From TH-plancto1 sp031431195 (GTDB lineage: Bacteria; Planctomycetota; Planctomycetia; Planctomycetales; Planctomycetaceae): a DNA stretch of 29,261 bases. A program made the position numbers and the translations under genes. The stretch spans positions 1-29,261 of the forward strand of contig JANPCU010000174.1 in the NCBI GenBank assembly GCA_031431195.1, read 5' to 3'. Of the stretch, positions 1-7,809 are shown piece by piece (position 1 is the first letter of the stretch; every line of letters begins with the position of its first letter). The notes beneath the pieces are model-generated. The model did no database searches and was not told the origin of the DNA. It worked only from the letters and a program-made list of their open reading frames with translations.

Positions 1-143
1 GTGGGTTTGGGCTTTGGCCCTGTGGTTTACTTTTTATCCCTAATCGTACGCAATTTTGGCGCTTATCGCCCGGGGGGTGGGATTCCGCCCCCGCGGGCGT
101 CAACTCCGGGGGGCCGGGTGGGCTAACCCCCACGCTACGGGTT
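1..143. other. GC-rich intergenic lead-in with palindromes
   Basis: No gene is supported here. The second half is a G/C-run sequence with short palindromes, for example GTGGG at 118-122 pairing with CCCAC at 129-133. It resembles the hairpin-rich spacer repeats seen elsewhere in this window. The reading frame of the following peptidase gene stays open through the whole stretch back to the window edge but contains no ATG, so the true 5' end of that gene may lie inside or before this block. Confidence 0.5.
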
Positions 144-2096
144 TTGACGGCCTCGTTGATCTTGTTGGCTGGAGTGGCTGTTGCCGAGGAACTGAATGAC
201 GCCGAGCAGCGGCTACTCAAAGATGTGAGCGTGCTGGCCTCGGACGAGTTCGAGGGGCGCGGGGTCGGGACCGAGGGCCTCAACAAGGCAGCGGCCTACA
301 TCGAGGGGATCTTCCGTGAGGCGGGGCTGAACGTCACCGTCGACCAGGGCGATGCCTTTCAGGAGTTCGAGGTCTCGAACGGGGCTAAGCTCGAAGACGG
401 CAACTCGCTGGAGATCGTCGACGCGGCGGGAGTGAAGCAGACGCTCGAAATGGACAAGTCGTTCCGCACCTGTTCGTTCTCAGAGCCAGGGACGTTCGAT
501 GCGGAGATCGTCTTTGCGGGGTATGCGATCGAGACTGAGAAGTACAACGACTTCGCGGGGATCGACGTCAAGGACAAGGTCGTGCTATTCCTGCGGCGGT
601 CGCCGCAGACGGGTGACCCGCATGCCACGGACTTCAACGAGCGCGATGCCTCACTAAAGACCAAGCTCAGCCAATGCTACCGCCGGGGGGCCAAAGCGGT
701 GCTGATCCTCAACGATGGGGGCTCTTCCAAGAACGATCGCGCGGCCCTCGAAGAGAAGGTCGCCAAGGCGAAAGATAAAATCGTCGAAGCTGCGGAGAAG
801 TCGACACAGACTGACCTCTCCGCAGCCGATCAGGCCAAGACGCTGGCGGACCTGACGGCGGAGGTCGTCCACCTGAAGCAACTGCGAAGCATGCTGGAGT
901 CATTCGACGCCGACCCACTCATGGAGTTCGGGTATGGCGGCGAGAAGAGCGGCGACGGGCTGCCGACATTTCATGTGAAGCGGGTGGCTGCGGAGACACT
1001 GATCAAGTCGGCCACGGGGAAGACGCTGGCCGAGATTGAAGCTTTGATTGAAGAGACGTTGAAGCCCGCCAGTCAGGTGCTGACCGGCATGCGAGCAAGC
1101 GGCAAGGCGAGCCTGCACATTGACAAGGTGACGGTGAAGAACGTCATCGGCGTGCTCGAAGGGGAGGGGCCGCTGAAAGAGGAAACGATCGTCGTCGGGG
1201 CGCACTATGACCACTTGGGAAACGGCGGCGATGGCTCGCTTCAGCCCGGATCGAAGGAGATTCACAACGGGGCCGACGACAACGGCTCCGGCTCGGCGGG
1301 GTTATTGGAGCTTGTTCGTCGGTTGGCGGGGCGGAAGGAGAAACTCCCTCGGCGGATCGTGTTCATGGCCTTCACCGGTGAGGAGCGCGGGCTGCTCGGC
1401 TCCGCTCATTACGTCAAGACCCCGCTGTTCCCGATTGAGCAGACGGTGGTGATGTTCAACCTCGACATGATTGGCCGGATGGAGCAGTCGAAGCTGACGG
1501 TGTACGGGACCGGCACCTCGCATTTCTGGGACCAGCGCGTCGATGCGGCCGGGACAGCTGCGGGGTTGACGCTGATCAAGAAGCCGGAGGGATTCGGCCC
1601 CAGCGACCACTCGTCGTTCTATGCGAAGAAGATTCCGGTCCTACACGTCTTCGGCGGGCTGCATGCCGACTACCACCGTCCGAGCGACGATGTGGAGAAG
1701 CTCAACGTCCCCGGCATGCGGCAGGCGACCGACTTCTTCGAGAAGTTGATCGTCGAGGCGGCTCAGTCCCCCACGAAGCCCGACTACATCGAGGTCGCGG
1801 GCAAAGCCGAGATGGATCGCACCGGCAGCCGCCCCTACTTCGGGAGCATCCCCGACTTCAACTCCGACCAGAAGGGCTACGCCATCATGGGCGTCGCCTC
1901 CGGCGGTCCCTCCGACAAGGCGGGCATCAAAGCCGGCGATGTCATCATCCTGCTCGGTGATCAAAAGATCGGCAGCTTGGACGACTTCGATCTCGCCCTC
2001 AGAAAGTTCAAGGCGGGCGACCAAGCCGATGTGACCGTTCGCCGCGAGGGTCAAGAGGTCAAGCTGAAGGTGACGCTGGGGAATCCTCGCGGGTGA
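144..2096 (+). CDS. Secreted M28-family aminopeptidase with PA and PDZ domains
   Basis: Zinc-dependent exopeptidase expected in the periplasm or cell envelope. A short hydrophobic N-terminus (residues 1-14, ending AVA) looks like a signal peptide. A PA-like region spans about 115-345 and holds a charged helical insert near 198-250. The M28 catalytic domain covers about 345-540, with the zinc and catalytic residues visible as GAHYDH (H354), NGADDNGSGSA (D378), GEERG (E413/E414), NLDMIGR (D441) and YHRPSDD (H511). A C-terminal PDZ domain (about 565-646) contains GGPSDKAGIKAGDVI. The 650-residue length and domain order match M28-PDZ proteins common in planctomycetes. The TTG start used here is weak: no positive charge precedes the hydrophobic core, no ribosome-binding site is obvious, and the frame is open to the window edge. 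The N-terminus should be treated as uncertain. The substrate cannot be inferred. Confidence 0.85.
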   Translation: MTASLILLAGVAVAEELNDAEQRLLKDVSVLASDEFEGRGVGTEGLNKAAAYIEGIFREAGLNVTVDQGDAFQEFEVSNGAKLEDGNSLEIVDAAGVKQTLEMDKSFRTCSFSEPGTFDAEIVFAGYAIETEKYNDFAGIDVKDKVVLFLRRSPQTGDPHATDFNERDASLKTKLSQCYRRGAKAVLILNDGGSSKNDRAALEEKVAKAKDKIVEAAEKSTQTDLSAADQAKTLADLTAEVVHLKQLRSMLESFDADPLMEFGYGGEKSGDGLPTFHVKRVAAETLIKSATGKTLAEIEALIEETLKPASQVLTGMRASGKASLHIDKVTVKNVIGVLEGEGPLKEETIVVGAHYDHLGNGGDGSLQPGSKEIHNGADDNGSGSAGLLELVRRLAGRKEKLPRRIVFMAFTGEERGLLGSAHYVKTPLFPIEQTVVMFNLDMIGRMEQSKLTVYGTGTSHFWDQRVDAAGTAAGLTLIKKPEGFGPSDHSSFYAKKIPVLHVFGGLHADYHRPSDDVEKLNVPGMRQATDFFEKLIVEAAQSPTKPDYIEVAGKAEMDRTGSRPYFGSIPDFNSDQKGYAIMGVASGGPSDKAGIKAGDVIILLGDQKIGSLDDFDLALRKFKAGDQADVTVRREGQEVKLKVTLGNPRG

Positions 2097-2328
2097 GGAT
2101 GGCGTACCGCACTCTGCGTCGTGCGTCTCGAGGGGGGCGTTGAGTCAATTGGGGTCAGGCCGGGTCAGGCGGAACGATCTCTGGGGAGAGTGAGTCCCGC
2201 CCACCCCCATTCCTCAATAGTGACGCTCTTCGACCTCTCGCCGCCCAGTTGTGATCGACATTGGGTATCCTTTCGAGACATAGGCGTATCCATTACGTGC
2301 CCCTCGGTTGCTTTGATCGGATCGACAC

Positions 2329-3474
2329 ATGCAGCGCTTCATCATCGCGAGTCTCGCGTGTCTCTGGGCTCCGTTTTCCTCGCTGCACGCAGCCACTCTC
2401 GTGCTGACCGCTCCCACGGACTACCACGTTGTGCAGCGCGACTCTCTCAATCACGGACTGATCTCGATCCGTGGTCGCTTCTCGGAGAGTCACATTCAGA
2501 CACCCTCGATCGAAGTCCGACTCGTCACCGATGGGAAGCCTGCCGAGTGGGACACGCTCCCAGCGTCCTTCACCGGTGAGCGGTTCGAAGCCACGCGAAA
2601 GGCTCCCGCGGGAGGCTGGTATCGCCTCGAAGTGCGGGCCTCTCAAGACAGCCGGGTTCTCGCCGAGACCTTCATCGAGCATGTCGGTATCGGCGAGGTG
2701 TTCGTCGTCGCGGGGCAGTCGAACTCCGCCAATCATGGGGCCGAGAAGCAGGTGACGAAGACCGGGCGGGTCGCCTCCTTCGATGGCAAACATTGGCAGT
2801 TGGCCAACGATCCGCAGCTGGGAGCCAGCGGCAGCGGTGGGAGTTTTCTGCCGCCGTTGGGGGATGCGCTCGCCACTCGGTTTGATGTGCCGGTGGGGTT
2901 CGTCGCGTGCGGGATTGGGGCGACGAGTGTGCGGGAGTGGCTGCCCCAGGGGTCGCGGTTTCCGAACCCGCCGACGATCGAGAGCCGGGTGCAGAAGCTG
3001 GAGAGTGGAGAGTGGGAGAGTCAAGGGGAAGCGTTCGAGATGTTCATCTCTCGAATGAAGCCACTCGGACCGAACGGGTTCCGGGCAGTGTTGTGGCATC
3101 AAGGTGAAAGCGACGCCAATCAGCGCGACACGACTCGCACATTGACCGGGCCGCTGTACCGAGAATCCCTGACGAAGATCATCCGTGAATCGCGTCGAGA
3201 GATCGGCTGGAACGCTCCGTGGTTCGTGGCTCAGGTCAGCTATCATGTGCCGGGCGATGAAGCCTCGCCGGAGATTCGTGAGGCCCAGGCGTCACTTGCG
3301 AAGGAAGGCCTCGCCCTCGCTGGCCCCGACTCGGACTCGCTGAAGTCCGAGTGGCGCGAGGCGGACGGAAAGGGGGTCCACTTCAGCGGACCGGGGTTAC
3401 GCCAGCATGCGGCTTTGTGGGGCGAGAAGATCGTTCCGTGGCTCGGACTCCAACTCCAATCGGTGGCTCCATGA
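2329..3474 (+). CDS. Secreted sialate O-acetylesterase-like SGNH hydrolase
   Basis: Carbohydrate esterase of the SASA type, expected to remove acetyl groups from glycans outside the cytoplasm. Residues 1-21 form a signal peptide ending in HAA. A beta-rich domain (about 25-120) precedes the hydrolase. The nucleophile block is VAGQSNSA (S131), the second conserved block is LWHQGESD (256-262), and a C-terminal GVHFSGPG (H351) supplies the likely catalytic histidine. The 381-residue length is normal for a single-domain SASA protein. The ATG lacks a clear Shine-Dalgarno sequence. The stop codon overlaps the start of the sulfatase remnant in an ATGA arrangement, so the two were once translationally coupled. 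That pairing suggests a former unit for stripping acetyl and sulfate esters from polysaccharides. Confidence 0.85.
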   Translation: MQRFIIASLACLWAPFSSLHAATLVLTAPTDYHVVQRDSLNHGLISIRGRFSESHIQTPSIEVRLVTDGKPAEWDTLPASFTGERFEATRKAPAGGWYRLEVRASQDSRVLAETFIEHVGIGEVFVVAGQSNSANHGAEKQVTKTGRVASFDGKHWQLANDPQLGASGSGGSFLPPLGDALATRFDVPVGFVACGIGATSVREWLPQGSRFPNPPTIESRVQKLESGEWESQGEAFEMFISRMKPLGPNGFRAVLWHQGESDANQRDTTRTLTGPLYRESLTKIIRESRREIGWNAPWFVAQVSYHVPGDEASPEIREAQASLAKEGLALAGPDSDSLKSEWREADGKGVHFSGPGLRQHAALWGEKIVPWLGLQLQSVAP

Positions 3475-3615
3475 AACGTGTGCTCACTCTGCTACTGTGG
3501 TTCTCCACTGCTCAGTCGACGCTGGCGGCTACCGATGCCCCAGCTGCGGCTCGGCCCAACCTCGTCTTCATCATGGCGGACGATCTGGGCTGGCGCGGGG
3601 TGGCACCGGCCACAA

Positions 3616-3652
3616 GGGCCCTGGGCTATCGAGTTCGGCCCTTTCAGGGCCC
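3616..3652 (+). repeat. Palindromic spacer repeat, same family as 14961-15151
   Basis: The sequence contains CCCTGGGCTATCGAGTTC followed by a GGCCC/GGGCC hairpin. It aligns with the right arm at about 15119-15155 (CCCTGGGCTGTCGAGTCA followed by a GGCCCC palindrome). It sits at the point where the sulfatase reading frame loses homology. Confidence 0.7.
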
Positions 3653-3670
3653 AGAAGCGTCACAAATGCA

Positions 3671-3697
3671 AACAGCCCGGGAGATTCCCGGGCTGTT
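3671..3697 (-). terminator. Intrinsic terminator of the A-type Fe-S carrier gene
   Basis: A perfect 12-bp inverted repeat, AACAGCCCGGGA / TCCCGGGCTGTT, with a 3-nt loop. It lies 27 bases past the stop codon of the minus-strand gene. On that strand it is followed by a T-rich stretch. Because the stem also ends in TT on the plus strand, it may act in both directions. Confidence 0.8.
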
Positions 3698-3723
3698 CTT
3701 GATTCTGTGTTGTTGAGAGCGGT

Positions 3724-4053
3724 CTACATCCCGAAGCTGCTGCCGCAGCCGCAGGACTTGGTGACGTTGGGGTTCTCGAAGGTGAAGCCGCGCTTGTCGA
3801 TGCCGTTGTGGAAGTCGACCGTGGTGCCGTCGAGGTACAGGTCGCTCTTCTTGTCGACGGCGACTTGGACGCCGTGCTGTTCAATGACGAAGTCCTTGGC
3901 GACATCGGCCTTGTCATCGAAGCCGAGCTTGTATTGGAAGCCGCTACAACCACCGCCGGATACGCCGATTCGCAGCACCATGCCGTCGGGCATCTTCTGC
4001 TCGTCCATGACCCGCTTGATTTCTTTGGCTGCGTTTTCGGTGACTTTGACCAT
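3724..4053 (-). CDS. A-type iron-sulfur cluster carrier (HesB/IscA/ErpA family)
   Basis: Small cytoplasmic protein that carries and inserts Fe-S clusters into target proteins. The 109-residue product has the three invariant cysteines of the family: C36 in GGGCSGF, and C101 and C103 in SCGCGSSF. The start at 4053 was chosen over an upstream in-frame ATG at 4119 for three reasons. MVKVTENAAKEI is the normal family N-terminus. A Shine-Dalgarno-like AGGAG lies upstream. A good promoter maps at 4128-4154, which would place the upstream ATG at the transcription start. The gene stands alone, with its own promoter and terminator, and no isc or suf genes are nearby. The subfamily (IscA, ErpA or SufA) cannot be decided from sequence alone. 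Confidence 0.93.
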   Translation of the reverse strand: MVKVTENAAKEIKRVMDEQKMPDGMVLRIGVSGGGCSGFQYKLGFDDKADVAKDFVIEQHGVQVAVDKKSDLYLDGTTVDFHNGIDKRGFTFENPNVTKSCGCGSSFGM

Positions 4054-4127
4054 GGTTCCTGTTTCTCCTGCGTCTGGAAAGGACGAGTCGAAGTGTGCGA
4101 AGTTCGGGGCGTACCCCACATACTCAG

Positions 4128-4154
4128 ATTATATCGGTCTCCCAGAATGTGCAA
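4128..4154 (-). promoter_or_regulatory. Sigma70-type promoter for the Fe-S carrier gene
   Basis: On the minus strand a perfect TATAAT (4133-4128) is preceded by TTGCAC (4154-4149) with a 15-bp spacer, or TATTGC with a 17-bp spacer. The predicted start gives a leader of about 65 nt before the ATG at 4053. No Fe-S regulator site was recognised. Confidence 0.5.
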
Positions 4155-4304
4155 TAGAGGGGAAGTCTGGGTTTTGGACGGGGATGGATGGAGGGCTGAA
4201 TCCGAACTCTCTCGAAAGACGGGGGTTGCGGCGAATGGAGCAGTACGAGGAAACTCGTCGGCGGTGTTTGTCGACACGTCTGGGGACGCATCAGCCGGGG
4301 CGAG

Positions 4305-4339
4305 CGCTCCGCTTCGAAGACTTCGCGTCGCGGCTAAAC
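4305..4339 (-). repeat. 35-bp dispersed repeat, copy A
   Basis: On the minus strand it begins GTTTAGCCGCGACGCGAAG and ends CTTCGAAGCGGAGCG. It differs from copy B (7703-7737) and copy C (13061-13095) at only a few positions. The TAG stop codon of the transglutaminase gene is the TAG inside GTTTAGC, so the repeat provides that gene's 3' end. Confidence 0.85.
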
Positions 4340-6394
4340 GGTGGGAGCCGCACGCGAATTGAGTTGTTTCCATGACTGTTCTAATTCGGACACTCGCTCG
4401 GCGGTCTGTGCCGACTCGTTATATCGGATTGACGAATACACGGTATACCACTCTGCGATGGGGCGCAGCTGGGCTCTGTCGGGGGCGGCGAGGATGCGGT
4501 CACGAAACTGGAGGAGCGTTTCCTGAGGGAATCGCCTGAAGCCTTGTTGCGCCAGTTCTGCCTCTAACTCGCGGAGCCAATGTTGGAAGGGGAAGGATTG
4601 ATTTGTCAGGGGGAGGGAATGACTTTCTCGCCCGCGTTGATAGCGTCGACTGAGTGTCCACCAGACGCTGAGCAAGATCATCACGAGTACGCCGCGTGTG
4701 ATGTTCGACTCCAAGGCCATGGAGATCGCCGCCCACGTCCCGTAGGTGTCCAGCGTCTGCCGAAATGCACTTGACCAGACTCGCCAGATTTCGGCGAGTT
4801 CGTTCGTCCAGGTGGTGTTGCGGCGTTCGGGCAAGCCAGCCGAGGGGGTCGCCTCGACAGTGACCCACCGGCCGAGATCCGAATCATATGCTTCCGCCCA
4901 GGCATGCGCGTCTTTTCGGCGGGCAATCCAATCGCCGCTCGAGTCTCGTTCGGACGGAACAAACCCCGTGATGTAGCGCGTGGGAACTCCGACGGCACGC
5001 AGGAGGATGGCGGCTCCGGCGGCGAAATACTCACAATGAGCTGCAGGCCGGGGCTGGGTCAGCAGAAAGTATGTCATGCGATCTTCCGGGCCCGTGACTT
5101 CCAGTCCGATTTGATACAAATAATTCTCATGAAAGAAGGACTCCACGGCTCGGATTTTTTCGGAATCCTTGGTCTTCCCGGCACAGATGTCTTGCGCCAT
5201 TTTCAGAATTCGAGGGTCCAAGTCAACGGGCAGTTGGCGAACCGGGTCGCTGGCCGAGGGAGCCTCGTCCGGTGCGGGGGCGACGGGGGTGAAAATCTCT
5301 AAGCTGTCCGGGAGGGTTTCATCGAGCAACCTCAAATTGCCCAGTGAGTCGATGCTCATCTGGCTGACATTGATGCTCATTTCCGCGGTGTCGAGTTCCA
5401 TCAGCGGGATGGGGTCATCCTTGGAGAAGTAGTGGATGATCGCTGAATTCCACTGGGTGGAGTGGGAGGATCCTGTCGGAAACAAGAGTTTGTTCGCCGG
5501 GAGTCCCCGATGCGGGGGGGCCTCTCGCGGGTAGATATCTGTGGGAGCGACTTTGGAGAACCAAGTCGCGTTGTTTCGGTAAGATTCCAGGATCATCCCG
5601 CGCAGATACAGCGGTTCTGACACGGATTGGGAGACACGCAGCACGAGTTGTTCGGGCTCGAAAATCTTTCCGCTGGAGACTTGCACCAGAGAGGAATGAG
5701 TTCGGTATCTGAGCGATCTCGGCTTGCCATCTAGGACTTTCATTAGACTCAGGAGAATCAACTCCAGTTCACGTTCATGCTGGTGCCAAGTCTGTGCGGC
5801 ATAAACGGTCGGCACTGCTGCGAAAAACAGTGTGGCGAGCAGGAGTCCTCGGCGGAGTCGGCGACTTTGGTCCACCGGCATCCAGTCTCTTCCGGCATGC
5901 GAAAACCACCCCAGCCCTCCGACAAACAGGATTGTCAATACGAGTAGGATCGTTCGCGAAAGACCGTACAGTTTCACGTCACCCGCACACAGGACGACCA
6001 GGCAACCCAGTGTCGCGAAGGCCACCGGGACACGCTTCAGCGACAGCGGCTCATGCAGCATCAGGATTTGGACCGAGACGAGCCAGCAGCCAATCTCGTG
6101 GGCCAGTCGGGTATTCGCAAAATCGATGGCATCGGAGAAATTCGCCGGGGCCAACGAGAACTTGGTGGCAAACGCAGAGGCGAGGAACAGGGCGTTCCAG
6201 AACAACGGCATCGACAGGCACCAGCCCCGACGGATGGTCCACCAGCGGCTCACCGCGCACAGCAGCAGAACACCGGTGACCAGCCAGTTGCGTGAGGGAT
6301 AGGCCAGAATCAGACACTCGATCCCGATCAGATAGATCGACGCACGGAGTGCTCGCCTGGGATAAGTTGTGGGGAGTGAGGTCGGCGCGTTCAT
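4334..6394 (-). CDS. Transglutaminase-like membrane protein
   Basis: A membrane protein whose transglutaminase-fold domain is probably outside the membrane. About five or six hydrophobic segments occupy residues 15-200. A long extracytoplasmic region follows, then the core domain (about 395-520) with the catalytic cysteine in AHCEYFAAG (C454) and histidine in KDAHAWAEAY (H497). The third position reads VTVEATP, with E514 where family members normally have aspartate. Another membrane segment lies near 565-582, followed by a C-terminal cytoplasmic tail. The start overlaps the upstream DUF58 gene (ATGA), so the two are co-translated. In other bacteria this pair usually follows a MoxR ATPase gene, which is absent here. 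The activity may be peptide cleavage or crosslinking in the envelope; that is not known. The stop codon lies in a dispersed repeat. Confidence 0.85.
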   Translation of the reverse strand: MNAPTSLPTTYPRRALRASIYLIGIECLILAYPSRNWLVTGVLLLCAVSRWWTIRRGWCLSMPLFWNALFLASAFATKFSLAPANFSDAIDFANTRLAHEIGCWLVSVQILMLHEPLSLKRVPVAFATLGCLVVLCAGDVKLYGLSRTILLVLTILFVGGLGWFSHAGRDWMPVDQSRRLRRGLLLATLFFAAVPTVYAAQTWHQHERELELILLSLMKVLDGKPRSLRYRTHSSLVQVSSGKIFEPEQLVLRVSQSVSEPLYLRGMILESYRNNATWFSKVAPTDIYPREAPPHRGLPANKLLFPTGSSHSTQWNSAIIHYFSKDDPIPLMELDTAEMSINVSQMSIDSLGNLRLLDETLPDSLEIFTPVAPAPDEAPSASDPVRQLPVDLDPRILKMAQDICAGKTKDSEKIRAVESFFHENYLYQIGLEVTGPEDRMTYFLLTQPRPAAHCEYFAAGAAILLRAVGVPTRYITGFVPSERDSSGDWIARRKDAHAWAEAYDSDLGRWVTVEATPSAGLPERRNTTWTNELAEIWRVWSSAFRQTLDTYGTWAAISMALESNITRGVLVMILLSVWWTLSRRYQRGRESHSLPLTNQSFPFQHWLRELEAELAQQGFRRFPQETLLQFRDRILAAPDRAQLRPIAEWYTVYSSIRYNESAQTAERVSELEQSWKQLNSRAAPTV

Positions 6395-7647
6395 AGCGAC
6401 CGCACCTCCCCCGCCAGAATGGATTGCGGGGCCACTGTCTGGAACTCGTCACTATCAATCGGGGCTGTGATCGTGGGCGGCTTCTCGCGCACGAGTACGA
6501 CCTTGACCCCGCGACCCGATTCACGAATCCGCTCCACACAGTCCCGCCGACGCTCATCCCAGTCCAGTACGACGAACACGACCGAAGCGATCGACTCCAG
6601 GGTCTCTGTCAGCGGTCCGGGGAGCACTCGCAGTGGATCAGGCACGGACCCTTCCACCCCAGACAGAATCTCCAGAATGCTGTCGAGCCGCGTCCCTGTT
6701 TGCGGGGACCGAAACAGGTAGATCTCCGGCCCCGCCACGAACAGATCGATCACAATCTCGCGTACGTGGATCGACTCGGCAATCGCCGCGGTCAGCGAGA
6801 CGGCGGCTTCCAGCTGGATGTCCTGCCTCTCGTAGCGGTCACGATAGATCTGCGGTTGCCAGGTATCGGGTTGCCAGGTATCGAGAATCAGGGCAGTCCG
6901 GAAGCTGTATTCGTCCTGGTACTCACGTACGACGGGTCGTCCGAGTCGGGCCCAGGCCCGGAAGTCGAGGCGCACAGCGGCCTCGCCCAGAACGTACTCG
7001 CGATTGCCGACATACTCTGGGGAGTCTCCCTTGGCCCCCAGCAGTGGTGCGGGATGAGTCGGTCGCCCGTGAGTTCCCACGGGGACACTGAAATGGTCCA
7101 GTGACTCGTACGCCGGGATCACGGTCAGCAGGGGGAGCGGGATTTCGCTCCCCCCGAATCGCATCAAGTTGAAGGGAAATGTGCTGTGAACATGCACTGA
7201 CACCAAGGGGAATTGTCCACGCTGGGAGGGAATCAGTTCAAACGGGATCTCCGCACCCCGGCCGCACTGCAAACTGGCCACCAAGCGATCTGCATCCCGA
7301 TGTTTGATGGATCGCTGGACTTCGAAGAATCCCACCATGAGATCGAACGCCGCGAAATAGCCACGATTCTCCACCGAGACCAACCCCGCGAGCGGAACGC
7401 CGACTGTGCCCCGTTCGGGAACCTGACAGCGGACATCCAATCGAGGGCGGAACAGAGTCCCGACGCCCTCGACCACTGCCAGTAAAAAGAAGAGTGCGCA
7501 GAACATTTGGTAGATCGGGATCTCGACCGTCACCGAACCCATCGCGGCGAAGAAGGACAGAAATACCACAATGCGGCCATACGGCGTGAGTTTAAATCGC
7601 GCCAGATAGCGAATGTACCGCAGCGGCAGAAATCTCGAACGAGCCAT
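6391..7647 (-). CDS. DUF58 domain protein
   Basis: A 418-residue protein with two adjacent hydrophobic segments near residues 24-62 and a DUF58 signature at about 207-250 (GDSPEYVGNREY, then RLDFRAWARLGRP and VVREYQDEY). The C-terminal part has the von Willebrand A-like fold expected for the family (LILDTWQPDTW). These proteins are linked to MoxR AAA ATPases and transglutaminases, and probably act as chaperone-like or metal-binding partners in envelope assembly. The biochemical role is not established. It is the first gene of a two-gene operon and overlaps the transglutaminase start by 4 bases. No moxR gene precedes it; the upstream 160 bp hold only a dispersed repeat. Confidence 0.85.
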   Translation of the reverse strand: MARSRFLPLRYIRYLARFKLTPYGRIVVFLSFFAAMGSVTVEIPIYQMFCALFFLLAVVEGVGTLFRPRLDVRCQVPERGTVGVPLAGLVSVENRGYFAAFDLMVGFFEVQRSIKHRDADRLVASLQCGRGAEIPFELIPSQRGQFPLVSVHVHSTFPFNLMRFGGSEIPLPLLTVIPAYESLDHFSVPVGTHGRPTHPAPLLGAKGDSPEYVGNREYVLGEAAVRLDFRAWARLGRPVVREYQDEYSFRTALILDTWQPDTWQPQIYRDRYERQDIQLEAAVSLTAAIAESIHVREIVIDLFVAGPEIYLFRSPQTGTRLDSILEILSGVEGSVPDPLRVLPGPLTETLESIASVVFVVLDWDERRRDCVERIRESGRGVKVVLVREKPPTITAPIDSDEFQTVAPQSILAGEVRSL

Positions 7648-7702
7648 GCGAGGAGTGTAGGGGAGTGCGAGACGAGAGGGGAGAGTCAGAGGAGAGCTGG
7701 GC

Positions 7703-7737
7703 GTTTAGCTGCGACGCGGAGTCTTCGAAGCGGAGCG
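7703..7737 (+). repeat. 35-bp dispersed repeat, copy B
   Basis: Begins GTTTAGCTGCGACGCGGAG and ends CTTCGAAGCGGAGCG. It lies in the 162-bp gap between the starts/ends of two minus-strand genes (DUF58 and hrpB), in the opposite orientation to copy A. Confidence 0.85.
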
Positions 7738-7809
7738 AGTTTCGCAAGCGGACACCGGAAGTGAGGAGTCGGAAGTCGGGATCTCTTCACTTTGCATTTC
7801 CTCCTCCAC

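Larger units (their letters stand above)
3471..3716 (+). pseudogene. Truncated sulfatase, N-terminal remnant
   Basis: The frame begins with a signal peptide (MKRVLTLLLWFS, cleavage near TLAA) followed by RPNLVFIMADDLGW, the first metal-binding motif of type I sulfatases. After W41 the similarity stops. The remaining residues come from a GC-rich palindromic repeat and from the terminator hairpin of the neighbouring minus-strand gene, ending in a TGA at 3714-3716. The catalytic CxPxR sulfatase signature and about 400 expected residues are missing. The ATG overlaps the acetylesterase stop codon (ATGA). The open frame may still be translated, but the product cannot be an active sulfatase. A shortened independent gene is unlikely because the break falls next to a repeat of a family also found at 14961-15151. 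Confidence 0.85.

Noticed and set aside
2240..2275. Promoter for the acetylesterase (TTGTGA and TATCCT)
   Set aside because: The spacer is only 11 bases, too short for a sigma70 promoter.
2121..3246. Open frames overlapping the acetylesterase on both strands
   Set aside because: None has recognisable motifs, while the acetylesterase frame has a signal peptide and all family blocks.
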